Shown: positions 1 through 9,733 of the stretch, piece by piece
Position numbering within the stretch: position 1 is the first letter of the stretch
Layout: each line of letters starts with the position of its first letter
Source of the DNA: Streptomyces sp. SID8352
GTDB lineage: Bacteria > Actinomycetota > Actinomycetes > Streptomycetales > Streptomycetaceae
DNA: 64,000 nt
Direction of reading: 5' to 3'
NCBI RefSeq assembly: GCF_009862265.1
Contig: NZ_WWGX01000064.1
Coordinates: 20,710 to 84,709, forward strand
Notes under the pieces: generated by a model
Told to the model about the DNA's origin: nothing
Database searches by the model: none
What the model saw: the letters and a program-made list of their open reading frames with translations, nothing else
Position numbers and translations under genes: made by a program

Positions 1-1393
1 CCGGCCGCGACAGCAGAAGCGACCTCAACCGCTCCGCCTGACCCACCACAGCAGCCGCACTCCTGCCCGACACCACCACAGGCACCACCGCAGGGGGACC
101 CCCCGCAACGGCCTCCCCCACCGGCTCGGCGGCCGGGGCGGCGGTGAGGACCACGTGGCAGCAACTGCCTCCGATGCCGAGGGAGGTGACGCCCGCGGTG
201 ACCGGTCCTCCGCCCGTGGCGGGCCACGGCTCGTTCTCCGTGACGACGCGCAGGCCCAGTTCCCCCAGCGGTATGAGGGGGTTGGGCCGGGAGAAATGGA
301 GACTGGGGACGAGTTCGCGGCGGTCCACGCAGAGCGCGGCCTTGATCAGACCGGCGATGCCGGCGGCGCCCTCCAGGTGACCGATGTTGGTCTTGACCGA
401 GCCGACCGCGAGCGGCCCGGCGGTGCCCCGAGAGGCTCCGAAGACGGCGCCCAGGGCCTGTGCCTCGATGGGGTCGCCCACCCGGGTCCCGGTGCCGTGC
501 AGTTCGACGTACTGCACCCGGGACGGGTCGGTCCCCGCGTTCGCCAGGGCCTCGCTGATGGTGCGGGCCTGGGTGTCGGCGCTCGGCACGGTCAGCCCGC
601 CCTCGCCGGAGCCGGTGCCGACGGCGCTGCCCCCGATGACGGCGTAGACGTGGTCGCCGTCCTCGACGGCGCGGGCCAGCGGCTTGAGGACGACCAGGCC
701 GCCGCCCTCGCCGCGGACGTACCCGTTGGCCCGCTCGTCGAACACGTAGCTCGTGCCGTCCGGGGAAAGCGCCCCCGCCGAGTCGACGACCTTGCTGCTG
801 AGCGGGGACACGTTGAGGTGGACCCCGCCCGCGAGGGCGATCTCGCTCTCGCCGCGGCGCAGGCTCTCGCACGCGAGGTGCACGGCGACCAGGGAGGAGG
901 ACTGGCCCGAGTCCACGGTCAGGCTCGGCCCGGACAGGCCCAGGCTGTAGGAGATCCGGTTGGCGACGATGGAGCGGCCCACGCCCGTCAGGGTGTGGCG
1001 GGTGACGCCCTCGGTCCCCGCCATGGCCACGAGGTCCGCGTAGTCGGACGCCATCACACCGAGGAACACCCCGGCCCGCGGGGCACCGGGGCCGGGAGCC
1101 GGGACGATACCGGCGTCCTCCAGCCCCTCCCAGGCCAGCTCCAGGGCGAGCCGCTGCTGCGGATCGGCCTGGGCGGCCTCGCGCGGCGTCATCCCGAAGA
1201 ACTCGGGATCGAAGGCGTCCACGTCATCGACGAATCCGCCTCGGTCGGGGCCGAACGGGCGGCCGACATCGCGTGGCCGAATCGCGTCTATTCCCTCGCT
1301 GAGTACACCCCAGAGCCCCTCGCGGCCCTCGGAACGCGGCATTCGAGCCGCGATTCCGATGATCGCGATCTGCTGAAGACATACCTCGGCCAC
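1..1393 (-). CDS. Modular type I polyketide synthase, N-terminal KSQ loading ketosynthase (partial, runs off window start)
   Basis: The first 464 codons of a modular PKS; the rest lies left of the window. The ketosynthase spans about residues 7-430 and is followed by the start of a KS-AT linker. The nucleophile motif reads DSGQSSSLVAVHLA, with Gln164 (codon 904-902) where an extending KS has Cys. The two catalytic histidine motifs are intact (VELHGTGT and KTNIGH). From family knowledge, a KSQ domain decarboxylates malonyl- or methylmalonyl-ACP to make the acetyl or propionyl starter, so this should be the loading module. The GTG start at 1393 is supported by a GGGGGAAG ribosome site just upstream and an in-frame TAA 15 bases before it. 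No N-terminal docking helix is visible, as expected for a first module. Sure of the KSQ call; the product is unknown. Confidence 0.93.
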   Translation of the reverse strand, partial: MAEVCLQQIAIIGIAARMPRSEGREGLWGVLSEGIDAIRPRDVGRPFGPDRGGFVDDVDAFDPEFFGMTPREAAQADPQQRLALELAWEGLEDAGIVPAPGPGAPRAGVFLGVMASDYADLVAMAGTEGVTRHTLTGVGRSIVANRISYSLGLSGPSLTVDSGQSSSLVAVHLACESLRRGESEIALAGGVHLNVSPLSSKVVDSAGALSPDGTSYVFDERANGYVRGEGGGLVVLKPLARAVEDGDHVYAVIGGSAVGTGSGEGGLTVPSADTQARTISEALANAGTDPSRVQYVELHGTGTRVGDPIEAQALGAVFGASRGTAGPLAVGSVKTNIGHLEGAAGIAGLIKAALCVDRRELVPSLHFSRPNPLIPLGELGLRVVTENEPWPATGGGPVTAGVTSLGIGGSCCHVVLTAAPAAEPVGEAVAGGPPAVVPVVVSGRSAAAVVGQAERLRSLLLSRP

Positions 1394-1783
1394 GGCTTCC
1401 CCCGGTTATCCATGACAGCCCCCGTTGTCACAAGCGAAAAGCCGGGAGATCAACTGCCTAAGGCGCCGCCCGAGCTCATGCGGTTGCAGACGCTAGCAGT
1501 CGAATTAGCCAGACCACCAACCGTGTGACGCACATCACGTGTCATTGCCTTGAAGGCGTCATGCATACCCGCTAGTAGCTTGACCGGAGGGAATGGATCG
1601 GCCCTTTCTTCGCTGGTCAGGGCATTGCCCGTCAGTCACGCCCGCGAAAGGGAGCGCAGTTCACCCAAAGCGGGCACGGCACCCCAAGGAACACGCCCAC
1701 CGCACAGGAGAGGATGATGCCCGCATACGCCCACCCAATCGGACTTTTCGTCACCCCCTTCACGCCACGGAGAGGCACGACCA
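1394..1783. other. Divergent intergenic region between PKS and SRPBCC gene
   Basis: 390 bases between divergent genes, so promoters for both should lie here. It is less GC-rich than the flanking genes. I see no confident -35/-10 pair, no repeat and no coding frame. Confidence 0.5.
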
Positions 1784-2236
1784 ATGGATTTCCAGATTCC
1801 GGATTCCGGCCTTCCGCTCATCGATGAGCACCGGACCCTGGTTGCGGCACCGGTCCAGCAAACTTGGACATACCTCACTGAATGGGTCACCGAGACCCGT
1901 CTCGGAGTCAGTCCCGGATTCGCCCGAATCGTGGGAACCAATCCACTGCACACCACCGGCACACCGCCCGACCAGGGGTCCACATTCCCCGGTTTCGCCA
2001 TCACGGAAAGCCTCCCGGGCACCCGGCTGACACTGACCGGTCGGCACCGCTTCTCCGCATATGAACTCAGCTTCGTCCTGTCCGGACAGACGGGCGGGAC
2101 ATCCCTCGGGGCACGCTCTTACGGCTTTTTTCCCGGACTGCCCGGTGCGGCCTATCGATTTCTGGTCATCAACGCCGGATTTCACCGCCACGCGGTACGG
2201 CGTATGCTCCGGCAGATCTCCCGGAAAGCGGAGTGA
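1784..2236 (+). CDS. SRPBCC-family (polyketide cyclase/dehydrase-like) protein
   Basis: A 150-residue protein, the usual length for a single SRPBCC (START-like) domain. The N-terminal strand reading DEHRTLVAAPVQQTWTYLTEW is typical of the family: a beta strand, then A-P-x-x-x-x-W leading into the first helix. The SRPBCC fold binds hydrophobic ligands and includes aromatase/cyclases of polyketide pathways, but also many unrelated binding proteins. The ATG has GGAGAGG nine bases upstream. Codon choice is less GC-biased than in neighbouring genes. It stands alone between the divergent PKS and the long gap to the acyl-AMP ligase operon. A role in tailoring or product binding is inference from position only. 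Confidence 0.65.
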   Translation: MDFQIPDSGLPLIDEHRTLVAAPVQQTWTYLTEWVTETRLGVSPGFARIVGTNPLHTTGTPPDQGSTFPGFAITESLPGTRLTLTGRHRFSAYELSFVLSGQTGGTSLGARSYGFFPGLPGAAYRFLVINAGFHRHAVRRMLRQISRKAE

Positions 2237-4189
2237 GACCATCCGGTCCGAACGATCACAATCGAACAGGGACATTCGAGAGAGAACAGCCCACCTCTCC
2301 CACTCCACCCATCCTCCCCGTGGATACACACAATGTCCCGGACGGCCACACGCACGGCATCGCGACAATGTCTCAAAAGTGCTGGCCGAAAACAATCGGA
2401 CAGCGAGGGGTAGTCGGACGGAAAGCGCGAATGACGCGGCACCGAAGGCCACCGAGGCCCTACGACAAACCGCTCGGAGTCCGTCGGCCGAACCCCTCGG
2501 ACCGATCCGGTGAATTGATCCGCACCCGCTCGTGTTCACCCTCCGGGTACGGGAGGACCTCCTCACCCCCGGGTACGGGGAGACTCCTCACCCTCCGGGC
2601 ACGGGGAGAGGGGAAGCCCCCACCCCTCCTCGGAGCCGCGCCGCCATCGGACCCCCGGGAGGCCACCCTCCGTCGCACTCCCCCTGCCCGTCACGCCCCT
2701 TCCGTCCGGCGTGCTCCCGCGCCCGCCGCACTCCACGCTCCCGACGGACCAGGGGCACGGCACCGGCCGGCGGTACCGCTGCACCGACCGGCCGGTGCCG
2801 TCCCCTCCCCAGGGGGCGGTTTCGGCCGCTCGATCGGCGCACACCCCCGCCGCCCGCGCCCCGGCAGGGTCCATCGACCTCCACACCGAGGTGCGCGACC
2901 TCCGGCCACGACGGCCCGGCACTGCCGCGACTCGGCGACCGCGCCGACCGCCCCACCCCCGTTCCCCTCCTACCGAGCCCTCCCCCTCTCCCGAGCGCCT
3001 TCCGGGACGCGGGGGTCGAGGCCGTGGAGGTCGACGGCACCCGGACAACCGGTGAACCGTCTCGATTACTTTCCGCACCGCCGACGGACCTCATCCGGCC
3101 GACCGTCGGCCCCGACTTCCGGCCGAACCGGCCGAGATCGAGCCCGGCGCGACCGCAGGGATCACGGTCGGTCCCGGTCCCGACGACCCCGGCACACGGT
3201 CCACCCGCGCGATCACCCCCCGCACGAACTGATCACCGAGGCCCTCCCTGGGCGGCACCCGAGGGCGTTCACTCACCCCGGCTCCGGGCAGGGCTGCGCC
3301 GTCCGCCGCGCCCCCGTGGGGGACCACACGCCCCGACCCCTCCAGGTCGTCCCCTTCCGTCCCCTTTCCCCCCAGCCCGATTGGTCTGTACCTTTGCTCA
3401 ATAAATAAGCCGACCGGCGATAATTCCCCCCTTTCGTTAATACCACCGAGCATCCCCCGCCCCGCTCACCTCCCGTTCTCCGCGACGCACACACCGTCAC
3501 GGGCATCCGGAATGCGGATGCCGATCACCGGCCTACCGCAGAGTATTCAGCGCGCGACTTTTCAAGCCCCGCGCATGACCTTATGCTCGGCGGCGGAGAT
3601 TGGCTTTTTCCGGCTCCGCCTGCCCACCGACGGGATTTCTGACTTGACCGTGTACAGGCAATTAGGCGGACACGCGGACGGCTGACCCGGACGGCACCAC
3701 TCCTCGGCCACCCGGCCCAGGAGCGCCCGCACCGGACGGCGATCCACCGCCCACACAGCTCCCCTCGCGCCGCAATCCCTACCGCCCGACGGCGGGCGCT
3801 GGACGTCACCGCAGGTCAACGATGCGTGACAGCGATCGGAGCGCCGCACCCCGCGGCGAACCCGCCGGCCTGGCGACCGGCCGGACACCTTCCGTCACGG
3901 ACGGCCGAAGCACCGCGGACCCGCACGCCCCGCCCTCCCCCCGACCCCTCGCCGGGGCCCGAGCACCCCTCCGGACCGGCCGGGCCCGGACGACAGGGCG
4001 GCGTTTTCCGTTTCCGCACCGGACACCGGAACCTTCAATTTCGAACTAATTTCTGGGCGTGTATGCTCTGCCTCGCCCGGCCGCCGCGAAAAGTTCCAGC
4101 CATTCCTTCGCGCTGCTCCGCCGAGCCGTTTTCCGGACCGAGAACGAATAACGGAACACGAGAAATAATATTGCAGGAGGTCTGCCTAA
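2237..4189. other. 1.95-kb region with no convincing gene
   Basis: Several long frames are open here but all give Pro/Arg/Gly-rich translations without recognisable domains, and none has a good start site, so I call none. AT-richer patches at about 3385-3450 and 3540-3660 may hold promoters. A short tandem repeat lies at 2537-2612. The last 60 bases carry the strong ribosome site (GCAGGAGG) of the acyl-AMP ligase gene. A gap this long is unusual in Streptomyces and may be a decayed gene or an insertion scar. Confidence 0.5.
2537..2612. repeat. Three imperfect tandem repeats, about 26-bp period
   Basis: The units start near 2537, 2564 and 2589. Each reads roughly CACC(C/T)CCGGG(T/C)ACGGG followed by AGGA or GAGA. 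They lie in the gene-free stretch left of the acyl-AMP ligase operon. No function is evident. Confidence 0.6.
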
Positions 4190-5971
4190 ATGCCCCAGCA
4201 CGAGAGCCTGGTGGCCCTGCTGCGCGAGCGGGCCGCCGCGCACGGCGACCGGCCTGCGGTCGGGTTCAGCACCGATCCGGCCGACCCCGCCGCGTACGAG
4301 GAGACGACCTACGGGGAGCTGGACGAGACCGCCCGCCGCACCGCCGCCCTGCTCCAGCGCGCGGGGGTGGCCGAGGGCGACCGGGTGCTGCTGCTCCATC
4401 CACCGGGCCTCGGCTTCCCCCGGGGTTTCACCGGCTGCCTCTACGCCGGGGTGATCGCCGTGCCCGCGCCGATGCCCGACGGCTACCGGCGTCAGCGCGA
4501 CCGGCTGGCCGGAATCGCCCGTGACGCCCGGGTGAGCGCCGTGCTCACCGACTCCGCGACGGCCGGGGCGGTCACCGACTGGGCCCGGGAGTGCGGTCTG
4601 GCGGACCTTCCCGTACTGACCGTGGACGGCGGCTCCCCGCCGCCCGCCGGGGAGTGGCGCGAACCGCGGATCGGGGCGCGCACGGTCGCCTTCCTCCAGT
4701 ACACGTCCGGGTCGACCAGCGATCCGAAGGGCGTGGTCGTCGACCACGGCAACGTCCTCGCCAACGCCGAGGCGTTCTGCGGCACGGTCGACGTCCGGCA
4801 GGAGACGCGCTGGGGCGGCTGGCTGCCGATGTACCACGACTTCGGGCTGATCGGGCTCCTGATCACGCCGTTGACGCTGGGCAGCACCATCGTGCTGATG
4901 TCCCCGGCGACCTTCCTCAAGCGCCCGCACCTGTGGCTGCGGTTGATGGACGCCTACGACCTCCAGGTGTCCCCGGCGCCGAACTTCGCCTACGACCTGT
5001 GCACCCAGCGGATCACCGACGCCCAGCTAGCCGGTCTCGACCTGTCCCGGTGGACCCACGCGATGAACGGCTCCGAGCCGGTCCGGGCACGGACCCTGAC
5101 CGCCTTCGCGGAGCGCTTCGCCGCCGCCGGTCTCGGCGCCGGCGCCCCGACGCCCGGCTACGGAATGGCGGAGGCCACCCTGTGCGTCTCCGGGTCGCGC
5201 TCCCACCTGCCGCCGGTGATCACCGACGTGGACGCCGAGGCCCTGGCCAGGGACGAGTTCCGCCCCGTGGGGCCCGACGCCGCGGCCGACACGGTCCGTT
5301 CGCTGGTCAGCAGCGGCCGCCTCTGCCCCGGTGTGGAGGTCTTGGCGGTGGACCCCGACGACGGCCGGGTACTGCCGGAGGGGACCATCGGCGAACTCTG
5401 GGTGCGGGGTCCGAGCGTGGCCCGGGGCTACTGGGAGAACGCGGAGCAGACCGCGCTGGCCTTCGGCGCCGTCGCCGCCGACGGCAGCGGCGGCTGGCTG
5501 CGCACCGGGGACCGGGGGCTGCTGGCCGACGGCGAGCTGTACGTCACCGGACGGATCAAGGAACTCCTGATCCTCAACGGCCGCAACCTCTACCCGCACG
5601 ATCTGGAGGCCGCCGTCCGCGCCACCCATCCGGCGCTGGAGCGCACCGCCACCGCCGTGTTCACCGTGCCCTCCGCCGAGGACCAGTTGACGGTGGTGCA
5701 GGAGGCCCGCCCGGCGCAGCTCGGCACCACCACCCCGGAGGAGCTGGTCGCCCGGATCACCCGGGAGCTGGGCGGCGGGTTCGGTGTCGCGGTGCCCAGC
5801 GTCGTCCTGGTGCGGCCGGGGGACGTGCAGCGGACCACCAGTGGCAAGATCCAGCGCGGTCTGACCAGGGAGCTGCTGCTCGACGGCGAACTGCGGGTGC
5901 TGCACCAGCGGGTGAGCCCCGCACTGGAGCGGGCCCGCGCCGCGCGCGCCGGAGCCGGGGAGGCCCGGTGA
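4190..5971 (+). CDS. Fatty acyl-AMP ligase (FAAL), loads a fatty acid onto a carrier protein
   Basis: A 593-residue ANL-superfamily enzyme of the FAAL (FadD32-like) branch. The P-loop YTSGSTSDPKG lies at residues 171-181. The YGMAEATL motif, the TGDRG motif and the C-terminal TSGKIQR lysine segment follow in order. The N-terminal arrangement (GFSTDP...TYGELDETARR...PAPMPDGYRRQ) is typical of FAALs rather than CoA ligases. The family activates a free fatty acid as acyl-AMP and transfers it to an ACP phosphopantetheine. The start has GCAGGAGG seven bases upstream. It is the first gene of a forward operon, and the next gene overlaps it by 4 bases. With the two long ACADs and the ACP downstream it matches the lipid-loading set of ramoplanin/friulimicin-type clusters. 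The likely acceptor is the ACP at 9449-9733. Confidence 0.9.
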   Translation: MPQHESLVALLRERAAAHGDRPAVGFSTDPADPAAYEETTYGELDETARRTAALLQRAGVAEGDRVLLLHPPGLGFPRGFTGCLYAGVIAVPAPMPDGYRRQRDRLAGIARDARVSAVLTDSATAGAVTDWARECGLADLPVLTVDGGSPPPAGEWREPRIGARTVAFLQYTSGSTSDPKGVVVDHGNVLANAEAFCGTVDVRQETRWGGWLPMYHDFGLIGLLITPLTLGSTIVLMSPATFLKRPHLWLRLMDAYDLQVSPAPNFAYDLCTQRITDAQLAGLDLSRWTHAMNGSEPVRARTLTAFAERFAAAGLGAGAPTPGYGMAEATLCVSGSRSHLPPVITDVDAEALARDEFRPVGPDAAADTVRSLVSSGRLCPGVEVLAVDPDDGRVLPEGTIGELWVRGPSVARGYWENAEQTALAFGAVAADGSGGWLRTGDRGLLADGELYVTGRIKELLILNGRNLYPHDLEAAVRATHPALERTATAVFTVPSAEDQLTVVQEARPAQLGTTTPEELVARITRELGGGFGVAVPSVVLVRPGDVQRTTSGKIQRGLTRELLLDGELRVLHQRVSPALERARAARAGAGEAR

Positions 5972-7686
5972 GCGCGCTGACCGTCGCCGTGCTGGAGCGG
6001 GCCCTCGGGGACCCGTCCGATCCCGATACGCCCTTCTCGTACGCCCGTTGCGCGGAGCTCGACCGGGCCGAGGAGTTCCCCGAGGCGATCTGCGCCGAGC
6101 TCGACCGGCTCGGCCTGTCCCGGCACTACGTACCCGTGGAGTTCGGCGGCGCGCTCACCGGCCTGGAGGAACTGGCCGCCCTGATCCGGGTCGTCGCCGG
6201 GCGCGACCTCACGGTGGCGATCGGGCACGCCAAGAGCTATCTCGGCGCGGCCTGCGTCTGGACGGCGGGGAGCCCGGAGCAGGCCCGTGCCCTGGCCGCC
6301 CGGCTGATCGCCGGCGCTCCGGTCTCCTGGGGGCTGACCGAGCGGGCCCACGGCAGCGATCTGATGGCCACCGAGGTGGCGGCCGAGCCCCATCCCTCGG
6401 GAGGCTACCGGCTCACCGGCGAGAAGTGGCTGATCAACAACGCCACCCGGGGCGAGCTGGTCTGCGTGCTGGCCCGGACCGACCCGGCGGGCGGTCCGCG
6501 CGCCCACAGCCTCTTCCTGGTCGACAAGCGGCGGCTGGAGCCGGGCCGGTACCGCTGTCTGCCCAAGCAGCGCACCCACGGCATCCGGGGTGCCGACATC
6601 AGCGGCATCGCCTTCGACGGGGCCCGGATACCGGACGACGCCCTCGTCGGCGAGGCCGGGCGCGGTGCCGAGACGGTGCTGAGGACGCTCCAGCTCACCC
6701 GCACGGTCTGCACCGCGCTCTCGCTGGGGGCCGCCGACCACGCGCTGCGCCAGGCGGTCGCCTTCACCGCGGGCCGTGAGCTGTACGGCAGCCGTCTGAT
6801 CCGCTTCCCGCACGTGCGGCGCACCCTCGGCCGGGCCCATGCCACGCTGCTGGCCTGCGAGGCGGTGAGCCTGGTGGCGAACCGCTCGGCCGGAGCCCTG
6901 CCCGGGGAGCAGAGCGTCGCCTCCAGCGTCGTGAAGTCCTTCGTGCCGGAGCGGGTGGACGCGCTCATCGCGGACTGCGGTGAACTCCTGGGCGGCCGGG
7001 CCTTCCTGACCGGACTGCACGAACACGGCTCCTTCCAGAAGCTGGCCCGGGACCACCGGGTGGTGGGCATCTTCGACGGGAACCAGGCGGTCAACCGCAA
7101 CGCGCTGGTCAACCAGTTCCCGGTGCTGGCCCGCCGGTACCGGGAGGCCCGGGTGGACGCGGACGGACTGGCGCGGGCGGTCGACCCCGGTTCGGCCGCG
7201 CCGCCGACCGATCCCGGGCGGCTGGAGCTGGTCTCCCGGGGCGGTTCGAGCCTCGTGCAGAGCGTGCCGTCCGCCATCGCCGCGCTGCGCGCGGTGCCGG
7301 GGACCGATCCCCGACTGCTCGCCCTGGCCGGGCGGCTGGCCGCGCGCTGCGACGCGCTGCACGCTGAGCTGGCAGCGCTGCGGCCCTCGCCGGTCGCGTC
7401 CGCACGGGCCTTCCAACTGGCCGAGGAGTACGAGGAGTGCTTCGCCGGGGCCGCCGTGCTGCACCTGTGGCTGGCGGGCGGCGGCGCCCCGGCCAGGCCG
7501 GAGCTGTGGCGGGACGGGCTCTGGGCCAGGGCGGCGCTCGCGGTGCTCCTCGCCGGGGTGTCCCCGGAGCGGAGCGGCGAGGCGGGGGGCGACGACGCCG
7601 AGTTCGACGCCCTGTTCGACACGCTGGAGGCCATGGGCGCCGGCTGCCCGCCGGAGTCGGCGCGGGCCGGAGAGGAGACCCGGTGA
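5968..7686 (+). CDS. Long acyl-CoA dehydrogenase-like flavoenzyme (first of a pair), acyl-ACP desaturation
   Basis: 572 residues. It is an acyl-CoA dehydrogenase with about 150 extra C-terminal residues compared with the 380-400-residue norm. The ACAD core is clear: SWGLTERAHGSDL, then GEKWLINNATRG in the beta domain, then the helical C-domain RELYGSRLIRFPHVRR. At the catalytic-base position (YEGT in medium-chain ACADs) it reads IFDGNQAVNR, so Asp replaces Glu. Ramoplanin and friulimicin loci encode comparably long ACADs that act with a FAAL and ACP to introduce double bases in the acyl chain; by analogy this enzyme should oxidise acyl-ACP. The GTG start overlaps the FAAL stop in a GTGA arrangement, implying translational coupling. 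Confidence 0.85.
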   Translation: MSALTVAVLERALGDPSDPDTPFSYARCAELDRAEEFPEAICAELDRLGLSRHYVPVEFGGALTGLEELAALIRVVAGRDLTVAIGHAKSYLGAACVWTAGSPEQARALAARLIAGAPVSWGLTERAHGSDLMATEVAAEPHPSGGYRLTGEKWLINNATRGELVCVLARTDPAGGPRAHSLFLVDKRRLEPGRYRCLPKQRTHGIRGADISGIAFDGARIPDDALVGEAGRGAETVLRTLQLTRTVCTALSLGAADHALRQAVAFTAGRELYGSRLIRFPHVRRTLGRAHATLLACEAVSLVANRSAGALPGEQSVASSVVKSFVPERVDALIADCGELLGGRAFLTGLHEHGSFQKLARDHRVVGIFDGNQAVNRNALVNQFPVLARRYREARVDADGLARAVDPGSAAPPTDPGRLELVSRGGSSLVQSVPSAIAALRAVPGTDPRLLALAGRLAARCDALHAELAALRPSPVASARAFQLAEEYEECFAGAAVLHLWLAGGGAPARPELWRDGLWARAALAVLLAGVSPERSGEAGGDDAEFDALFDTLEAMGAGCPPESARAGEETR

Positions 7687-9398
7687 ACGGGACGGCGGCG
7701 GTCGCACGCACCGGGGCGGAGGAGCTGGAGCGGCGCTTCGGGGACCCCTGGGACCCGGCCAACCCGGTCGGTCACGCCGCGACGGTCGCGGCGGACGAGC
7801 GGGACGAGGTGGTGGCGGACGCCGAGCGCCTGCTCGACTCCTACGGTCTGGGCGCCGAGTTCGTCCCCGTCGGGCTGGGCGGCCGTCTCGACCGGCTGGA
7901 CCGGCTGGTCGAGGTGATGCGCGCGGTGTTCCGGCGCGATCCTGCGCTCGGCCTGGGGTACGGGGCGTCCTCGTTCATCGCGGCGGTCAACGTCTGGTCC
8001 TCGGGCAGCGAGGAGCAGCGGCGGCGGCTGGCCGGTCTCCTGCTGGGCGGCGGCCGGGTGGCGACCCTGTACCACGAGCTGGAGCACGGGAACGACCTGG
8101 CCGGGGCGGAGTTCGCGGCCCGGCCCCGGGCGGACGGCACCCTGCGGCTGCACGGCCGCAAGGAGGTGGTCAGCAATGTGGAGCGGGCCGAGGCGATGGT
8201 GATCTTCTCCCGGACCTCGGACCGTCCCGGCTCCCGCAGCCACTCGCAACTGCTGGTGGAGAAGAAGGACCTGCCGACCGACCGCTTCCGGTACCGTCCG
8301 CGCTTCCCCAGCGCGGGGATGCGCGGGGTGCTGCTCGGCGGCATTGAGTTCGACGACTGCCCGGTCGGGCCGGAGGCCGTGGTGGGGCGGCTCGGGCAGG
8401 GGGTGGAGAGCGCGTTCCGCTCGTTCCAGATCACCCGGACCGCGCTGCCCTCGATGGCCACCCCCATCCTGGACACGGGGCTGCGGACCACCCTGCGCTT
8501 CGTCCGTTCCCGGCGGCTCTACGGTGGGCGGGCGAGCGATCTGCCGCTGGTCCGCCAGACCCTCGCCGAGGCGTTCACCGATCTGCTGGTGTGCGACGCC
8601 GTGTCCACCACCGGGGCCCGCGCGGTGCATCTGCTGCCCGGGGCGACCGCCCTGTACTCGTCCGCCGTGAAGTTCCTGGTGTCCAAGCGGCTGATGGACG
8701 CCATGGACCGGCTCTCGGTGGTGCTCGGCGCCCACTTCTACCTGCGCGAGGGCGAGTTCGCCGTCTTCCAGAAGCAGTTGCGGGACCTCCAGGTGGTCGG
8801 CTTCGGGCATGCCGCCCGGGTCGCCTGCCTGGCCTCGGTGCTGCCCCAGCTGCCGGGCGCGGCGCGCCGGGCGGCCGGGACGGGGGCGACGCCCGCGCTG
8901 CTGTCGCGGATCGGGGCGCCGCTGCCGCCGCTGGACTTCGGCCGGATCACCCTCGCGGCCACCGGCCCGGACGAACTGGCCGCCGTGCCCGCGCGGATGG
9001 CCGGGGAACTGGCCGGGGACGCGGAATGCCGCGAACTGGGGCGTCTGGCGGGGCGGTTCGCCGCGGAGGCGGAACGTGTACGGGCCGACGCGCTGGCGCT
9101 GGCCCCCCGGGACCTGGCGGTCGGCGGCCCGGCCGACGCCCTGGAGGTGCCCGCCCGCTACGCGGCGGTGCTGGCCGCCGCCTGCTGCCTCACGACCTGG
9201 CGGGACAACCGCGACGGCGGCGACCCGTTCCTGGCCGATCCGCTGTGGGCCGAGGCCGCCCTCACCCGGCTGCTCGGCCGGACCGGCCGCGGCGGGCGGC
9301 TCCCTCCGGGGCGGGCGGAGCCGATGTTCCGTGCCCTGCTCGCCCGGGACGACGCCCGGCGCGGCTTCGACCTCGCCGGGCGGCCCCTGCCCGGCTGA
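7683..9398 (+). CDS. Long acyl-CoA dehydrogenase-like protein (second of a pair), catalytic base not conserved
   Basis: 571 residues, the same architecture as its upstream neighbour and surely a paralogue: an N-terminal helical domain, a beta domain (YHELEHGNDLAGAEF, then HGRKEVVSNVERAE) and a C-domain (RRLYGGRASDLPLVRQTL). At the catalytic-base position it reads GFGHAARVACL, so His stands where Glu or Asp is expected. It may use a different base, serve as a non-catalytic partner of the first ACAD, or carry out another flavin reaction. Two such ACADs side by side recall ramoplanin biosynthesis, where a 2,4-dienoyl chain is made. The GTG start overlaps the previous stop by 4 bases. Confidence 0.82.
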   Translation: MNGTAAVARTGAEELERRFGDPWDPANPVGHAATVAADERDEVVADAERLLDSYGLGAEFVPVGLGGRLDRLDRLVEVMRAVFRRDPALGLGYGASSFIAAVNVWSSGSEEQRRRLAGLLLGGGRVATLYHELEHGNDLAGAEFAARPRADGTLRLHGRKEVVSNVERAEAMVIFSRTSDRPGSRSHSQLLVEKKDLPTDRFRYRPRFPSAGMRGVLLGGIEFDDCPVGPEAVVGRLGQGVESAFRSFQITRTALPSMATPILDTGLRTTLRFVRSRRLYGGRASDLPLVRQTLAEAFTDLLVCDAVSTTGARAVHLLPGATALYSSAVKFLVSKRLMDAMDRLSVVLGAHFYLREGEFAVFQKQLRDLQVVGFGHAARVACLASVLPQLPGAARRAAGTGATPALLSRIGAPLPPLDFGRITLAATGPDELAAVPARMAGELAGDAECRELGRLAGRFAAEAERVRADALALAPRDLAVGGPADALEVPARYAAVLAAACCLTTWRDNRDGGDPFLADPLWAEAALTRLLGRTGRGGRLPPGRAEPMFRALLARDDARRGFDLAGRPLPG

Positions 9399-9448
9399 CC
9401 CGCCCGCTCCCCCGTACGCCCCACCGGACCACGATCCTGGAGAACGCC

Positions 9449-9733
9449 TTGTCCGCCACCGACCTCCACACCGAACTGCGGGAGTGGATAGCCCACCGGG
9501 TCGCCTCCTACCTGGAGCGCGCCCCGGAGGAGATCGACCCCGGGATCCCGCTCAGCGACTACGGGCTGGGCTCCGTCTACGCCTTCGTGCTCTGCGGCGA
9601 CCTGGAGGACCACCTCGGCTTCCCCATCGACCCCACGGTCGTCTGGGACCACCAGAGCGTCGAGGAGCTGTCGGCCCATCTGGCCGGTGTGGCCGCGGAG
9701 CACCGCGCGGACCCGCCCCGGGCAACGCCGTGA
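9449..9733 (+). CDS. Acyl carrier protein, probable acceptor of the FAAL acyl group
   Basis: 94 residues. The phosphopantetheine site is in DYGLGSVYAFVLCGDLEDHLG (serine of LGSV), with an acidic helix II and the usual downstream WDHQSVEELSAHL. I chose the TTG at 9449 because CTGGAG lies about nine bases upstream, no ATG or GTG precedes the domain in frame at a sensible distance, and the domain then has normal length. The next gene begins inside its stop codon. Position after FAAL and the ACAD pair suggests it carries the fatty acyl chain during dehydrogenation, as the stand-alone ACPs of lipopeptide clusters do. Confidence 0.85.
   Translation: MSATDLHTELREWIAHRVASYLERAPEEIDPGIPLSDYGLGSVYAFVLCGDLEDHLGFPIDPTVVWDHQSVEELSAHLAGVAAEHRADPPRATP

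Noticed and set aside
155..1528. Long forward open frame at the window start
   Set aside because: It is antiparallel to the KS domain of the PKS, which has clear catalytic motifs; the forward translation is Gly/Ala/Arg-rich with no domain.
2233..3408. 391-codon forward frame in the long gap, and overlapping reverse frames of about 170 codons
   Set aside because: Pro/Arg/Gly-rich translations, no recognisable domain and no ribosome site; typical of non-coding high-GC DNA.
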